A stretch of DNA of 64,000 bases from Pachypanchax playfairii (Eukaryota > Chordata > Actinopteri > Cyprinodontiformes > Aplocheilidae), in assembly GCA_006937955.1 (NCBI GenBank), contig SSNP01000004.1:9414747-9478746 (forward strand), written 5' to 3'. Within the stretch, counting starts at the first letter, position 1; each line of letters opens with the position of its first letter. The position numbers were made by a program, and so were the translations under genes. The notes beneath the pieces are model-generated. The model was given only the letters and a program-made list of their open reading frames with translations. It was not told the origin of the DNA and did no database searches. Below are positions 60,861 to 64,000 of the stretch, piece by piece.

Positions 60861-61889
60861 AACGGTTGTAGTTTGCCTGTGGTCAAATTAACAGGCTACA
60901 TCGGAACTAAAATATATAAATAAATAAAAGCAATCCGTGTTGTTTCTCATGCTATTTATTCAGATACATTGTTTTCTCCTTATTCCTCTCAGCATCTGGT
61001 AATGAACAGAGATTTGATCCTTCTTCAAGGTATAAAAGCAGATGGCTTCTTTATTAGATTATATTTTCAATCATGTATGTTTATTTATTAGGCTATTGTT
61101 TGTTTTAATTTACAAAAATCTGTTTGCATATAAATTGTTATCGTGAAGTGTCTTTTTTTCTAATTTCGGTACAAATTGACAGATATAGCCTACATTTTAG
61201 GCCATTTGTTGTTACGATAAATCAGATTTTTACAACAAATTCTTTTGAGATAGTTTACATAAAAAAGTTTTCAAATTGCAAAACTGTTTAACTCTAGCAA
61301 CATACATAAAGCTGGGAGCTCATCTCATGTGCTTTCTGATATCTGATCACTAATTGAACGCTGTTTCTGAAGGTGTGGTAGGTAATTTATTTCTCTTTGC
61401 CAGAAGGTCAGATAGATTAAACTCCGCTATGAAGATGCCAGTTTCCCATGACGGCTCTCTCAGCGGGGGATCGAGCTACCCTGCTCCAAAACTAAACCTT
61501 CAATGAGATGTAAAATTAACTTCATATACACTGCTGTGAAGACTGAGAAACAAGAATGGCTGTTCAACATTTTCTCTCCGTTTGCTAGTTTTCTTTTTGA
61601 GGTTCATGTTCAAATATTTGAGAATAAAGTCAGCGGGTTTATTATAGTGCAGTTTTTCCTTTTAAAAATTGTTCATTTGTCAAAAATGATCAAACATGTG
61701 ATTTAGTTCCAGGTGCTGCAAAGAATAGCTATGAAACTTCTTTGATTTGCCTTTTATGAATGTGAATTTCAGCCCAGTAAATGTTGTATTGCCACGTTAG
61801 CTTTAGAAAATGGAATCTCACAATACATATACTACACTTAAACTTAGACACACTCATCATTATTGTTTTTTCAATTCTAATTTATTCAT

Positions 61890-62110
61890 TGTAACGACCT
61901 TATTTGGGCAAAGATGACATTCAACAGCTTTAAAAAAGCCATTTCAGCCTTGATGATATGTCCAATAGGAGCCTTAGTATTAAGTGATTACCTTTAATGA
62001 CCCGAGATGCTGTTTAGAATACCTTAAAAGGTCACACCTACCGATGTGTCAAGATTCATTGTCCACAAATTAAATTTGTTGGTGACATTTAAGCTGTTAA
62101 GTTATTTATT
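61890..62110. other. Candidate conserved non-coding element
   Basis: Non-repetitive block with CGACCTTATTTGGGCAAAGA, GATTACCTTTAATGACCCGA and GTCACACCTACCGATGTGTC. GTCACACCT resembles a T-box half-site (TCACACCT). No open frame. Conservation untested. Confidence 0.3.
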
Positions 62111-64000
62111 TATTTAGTTACACTGAGTAAAATGACTTTGATTTGTACATGAGCTCCTTATTGTGGATTTCTTTTTTCTGATAATTATTAACCTTTTTAA
62201 GGATACTTGAAACAAAACTCCTCCAAATACGTTCACCACTGAATAAAAGTTGCATACAGAACCAAAACTGATCAGTTTTTCAAGATTGTTTTCAAACTTG
62301 TTGTCATTTTTAACATGTGATATTCCTGCTTTGCTTCACCGATGCAAGACATGCATTAAAAATGGATGCAGAGCTATCAAGGTAGAAATGACAGGAAGAA
62401 AAGCTGTTCCCGTAAAAAACTTACTCTGTGAAAGAATCAACTGCTTCCAGGGTTGCTACATGCAATATTAAAACTGCCTTGAGGCTCAACAAGCTCCTGT
62501 CAAAGAAAACTTTGCTTGAGCTGTTGTCATCAATGAAAGTGAGTAAGATGTTTTGTTGCTGTTGTGCTCCAAGTCAGGTGCACATATGGACATAATGAAA
62601 CATAAAAGTTTGAATTACTGGTCATCTTAATTAATCTGCTTCAGTGTGAATGAGCTGGACGCCATTACTTATTGAACACATTATCAAAACAATGCTGAAA
62701 AACTGTGTTGCAATTTCAAGATCAAACTTTCTGCAGATGTTTGTTCATAAAGTGCAACATGTCCTTTTCCTTCACTCAAGTTGTAAATACCTTCATAAAA
62801 TGGGAGATCTCTAATATAAGGTGATTTTTTAAGCACAAGCTACAAAGTTTTTTAAAGCTCATTAAGTAATATCTAATTTTAAATTAACTGTTTTCAGCAA
62901 CTGTTGAGTTTAGAAAAAAAAAAAAAACACATTCTGTAACAAAAAAGAAAAGAGGACATGGACAAAAGAAATATTTAAAATACAAAATAAATGCATTAAT
63001 TTAGAAATGACCAAATCTATTTGTCAATGTCACAAGTTTGGAAGACAATTATATTTTAAAGAAATATAAATGTTGTTGATGTTTAGTTTTAGTGTTCCTT
63101 GTAACATGCAAAAACTGACTGAAGGACAAGACGTATGATTTTAAACATTTTGTTAATTTCAGTGTAACAGCATAGTTCATGTGGGATGTAATGAGAGAAC
63201 ATGAGATGGCTGGAGACTCATTCTTCCATTATTTGTCACAAGCAAGATAACAAGTTTTCATCGTTTGTTTTTGTTTAGATATTTTATTTTGTACATATAT
63301 TAAATTTCCTTCCTTTTGTTCTCAGTAAATATTTAACTTGACAAACTGACATATTTTCATACACCTAAAGAATTTGGTGTAAAACTAGGAAGTTCTGAAA
63401 AAGGATACAATCTTAAAATTCAATTATTGTCTACTTCTGCCTACAATTAAAATAGATCTATTTTCCTAAAGTGCTGAAACATTTTGTTTGTCAGGATTGT
63501 TTACTAGAAAAATCTCATGAGATATGAGCTATGATTAAAATATCTTCCTAAATGTGGAGAAACTGAAAAAATGACAATGTAACACAAACAACATGTCTAA
63601 CAGCTTATCACATGATTTCCTGAATACTGTTTCACATCTGTTTTGCAATTTTTTTTTTAAACAATAATTTCACACTTTCACTGTTAAGGCCACCGTGGAA
63701 CAGAAAGATTTTTGACAGTCAAAAAGGTCAATTAAAAATAAATCTTATCAGTATGGTCTAAAATCCTTGCATTACAAGTTTAATGTTGTGATGGTTTACT
63801 TTCTGGCTTAATCCACTGTTGGTTCCCAGAGTCTCATTATTATGTAGCCTAAAGCCTCTTCAATGCACCATGGAAATCTCTGCCTCTTGCCAACTGGGCA
63901 TTCAACTCTTCCAGACAGCTGTTTCACTTCCTACCGATGACAGTTAACCAGAAACTAAACCATTTCCTATAAGGATGTCAGTAATGCCTTACAGATGCAC
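62111..64000. other. Intergenic, nothing recognised
   Basis: AT-rich DNA to the window edge, with no open frame over 73 codons and no identifiable repeat. Confidence 0.6.

Noticed and set aside
1..64000. CRISPR arrays, operons or prokaryotic systems
   Set aside because: The window is vertebrate nuclear DNA; no spaced direct repeats or clustered uninterrupted genes were seen.

Overview
This window is nuclear DNA from a bony fish, most likely an acanthomorph (spiny-rayed) teleost. The evidence is compact GT-AG multi-exon genes, AT-rich intergenic DNA with decayed teleost-type dispersed repeats, and a phosvitinless vitellogenin gene. All exon models were assembled by hand from splice sites and reading-frame phase. 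I ran no database search, so gene identities rest on recognised protein families.

There are two protein-coding genes, both on the + strand and about 3.1 kb apart. (1) 10418-22363 is adgrl4 (ELTD1), an endothelial adhesion GPCR. It has 16 coding exons and 747 residues: signal peptide, three EGF domains, GAIN domain with an intact GPS cleavage site, seven transmembrane segments and a short tail. (2) 25500-33850 is a vitellogenin of the phosvitinless C type (vtg3/vtgC). It has 27 coding exons and 1257 residues: signal peptide, lipovitellin heavy chain, a serine-poor remnant where phosvitin should be, lipovitellin light chain, then a stop with no beta-component or von Willebrand D domain. A TATA box lies 45 bp before the ATG. 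As I recall the published synteny, ELTD1 is the classical neighbour of a vertebrate vitellogenin locus, so the pair looks like a preserved ancestral block.

Layout: 1-10.4 kb is non-coding and rich in mobile-element debris (SINE-like fragments, a 1.5-kb long inverted-repeat structure, a TTAA-ended MITE). It also holds one possible enhancer and an ETS-site cluster just before adgrl4. 10.4-22.9 kb is adgrl4, with a MITE in the intron before the GPS exon. 22.9-25.5 kb is a short spacer with two decayed repeats, a (GT)25 microsatellite and the vitellogenin promoter. 25.5-34.3 kb is the vitellogenin gene, with another MITE in intron 11. 34.3-64 kb is a roughly 30-kb stretch where I see no gene. It holds a decayed LINE reverse-transcriptase fragment, a 0.3-kb segment present twice, microsatellites, and several high-complexity blocks that look like conserved non-coding elements.

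The two genes have no known functional link; one acts in endothelium and the other makes liver-derived yolk. No RNA gene, CRISPR array or viral gene was recognised. The points most worth following up are the paired inverted-repeat and hairpin structure at 3.8-5.6 kb, the family of TTAA-ended MITEs, the 14-bp direct repeats bracketing the vitellogenin TATA box, the loss of the lysines in the vitellogenin receptor-binding motif, and an orphan coding-like stretch just downstream of vitellogenin.
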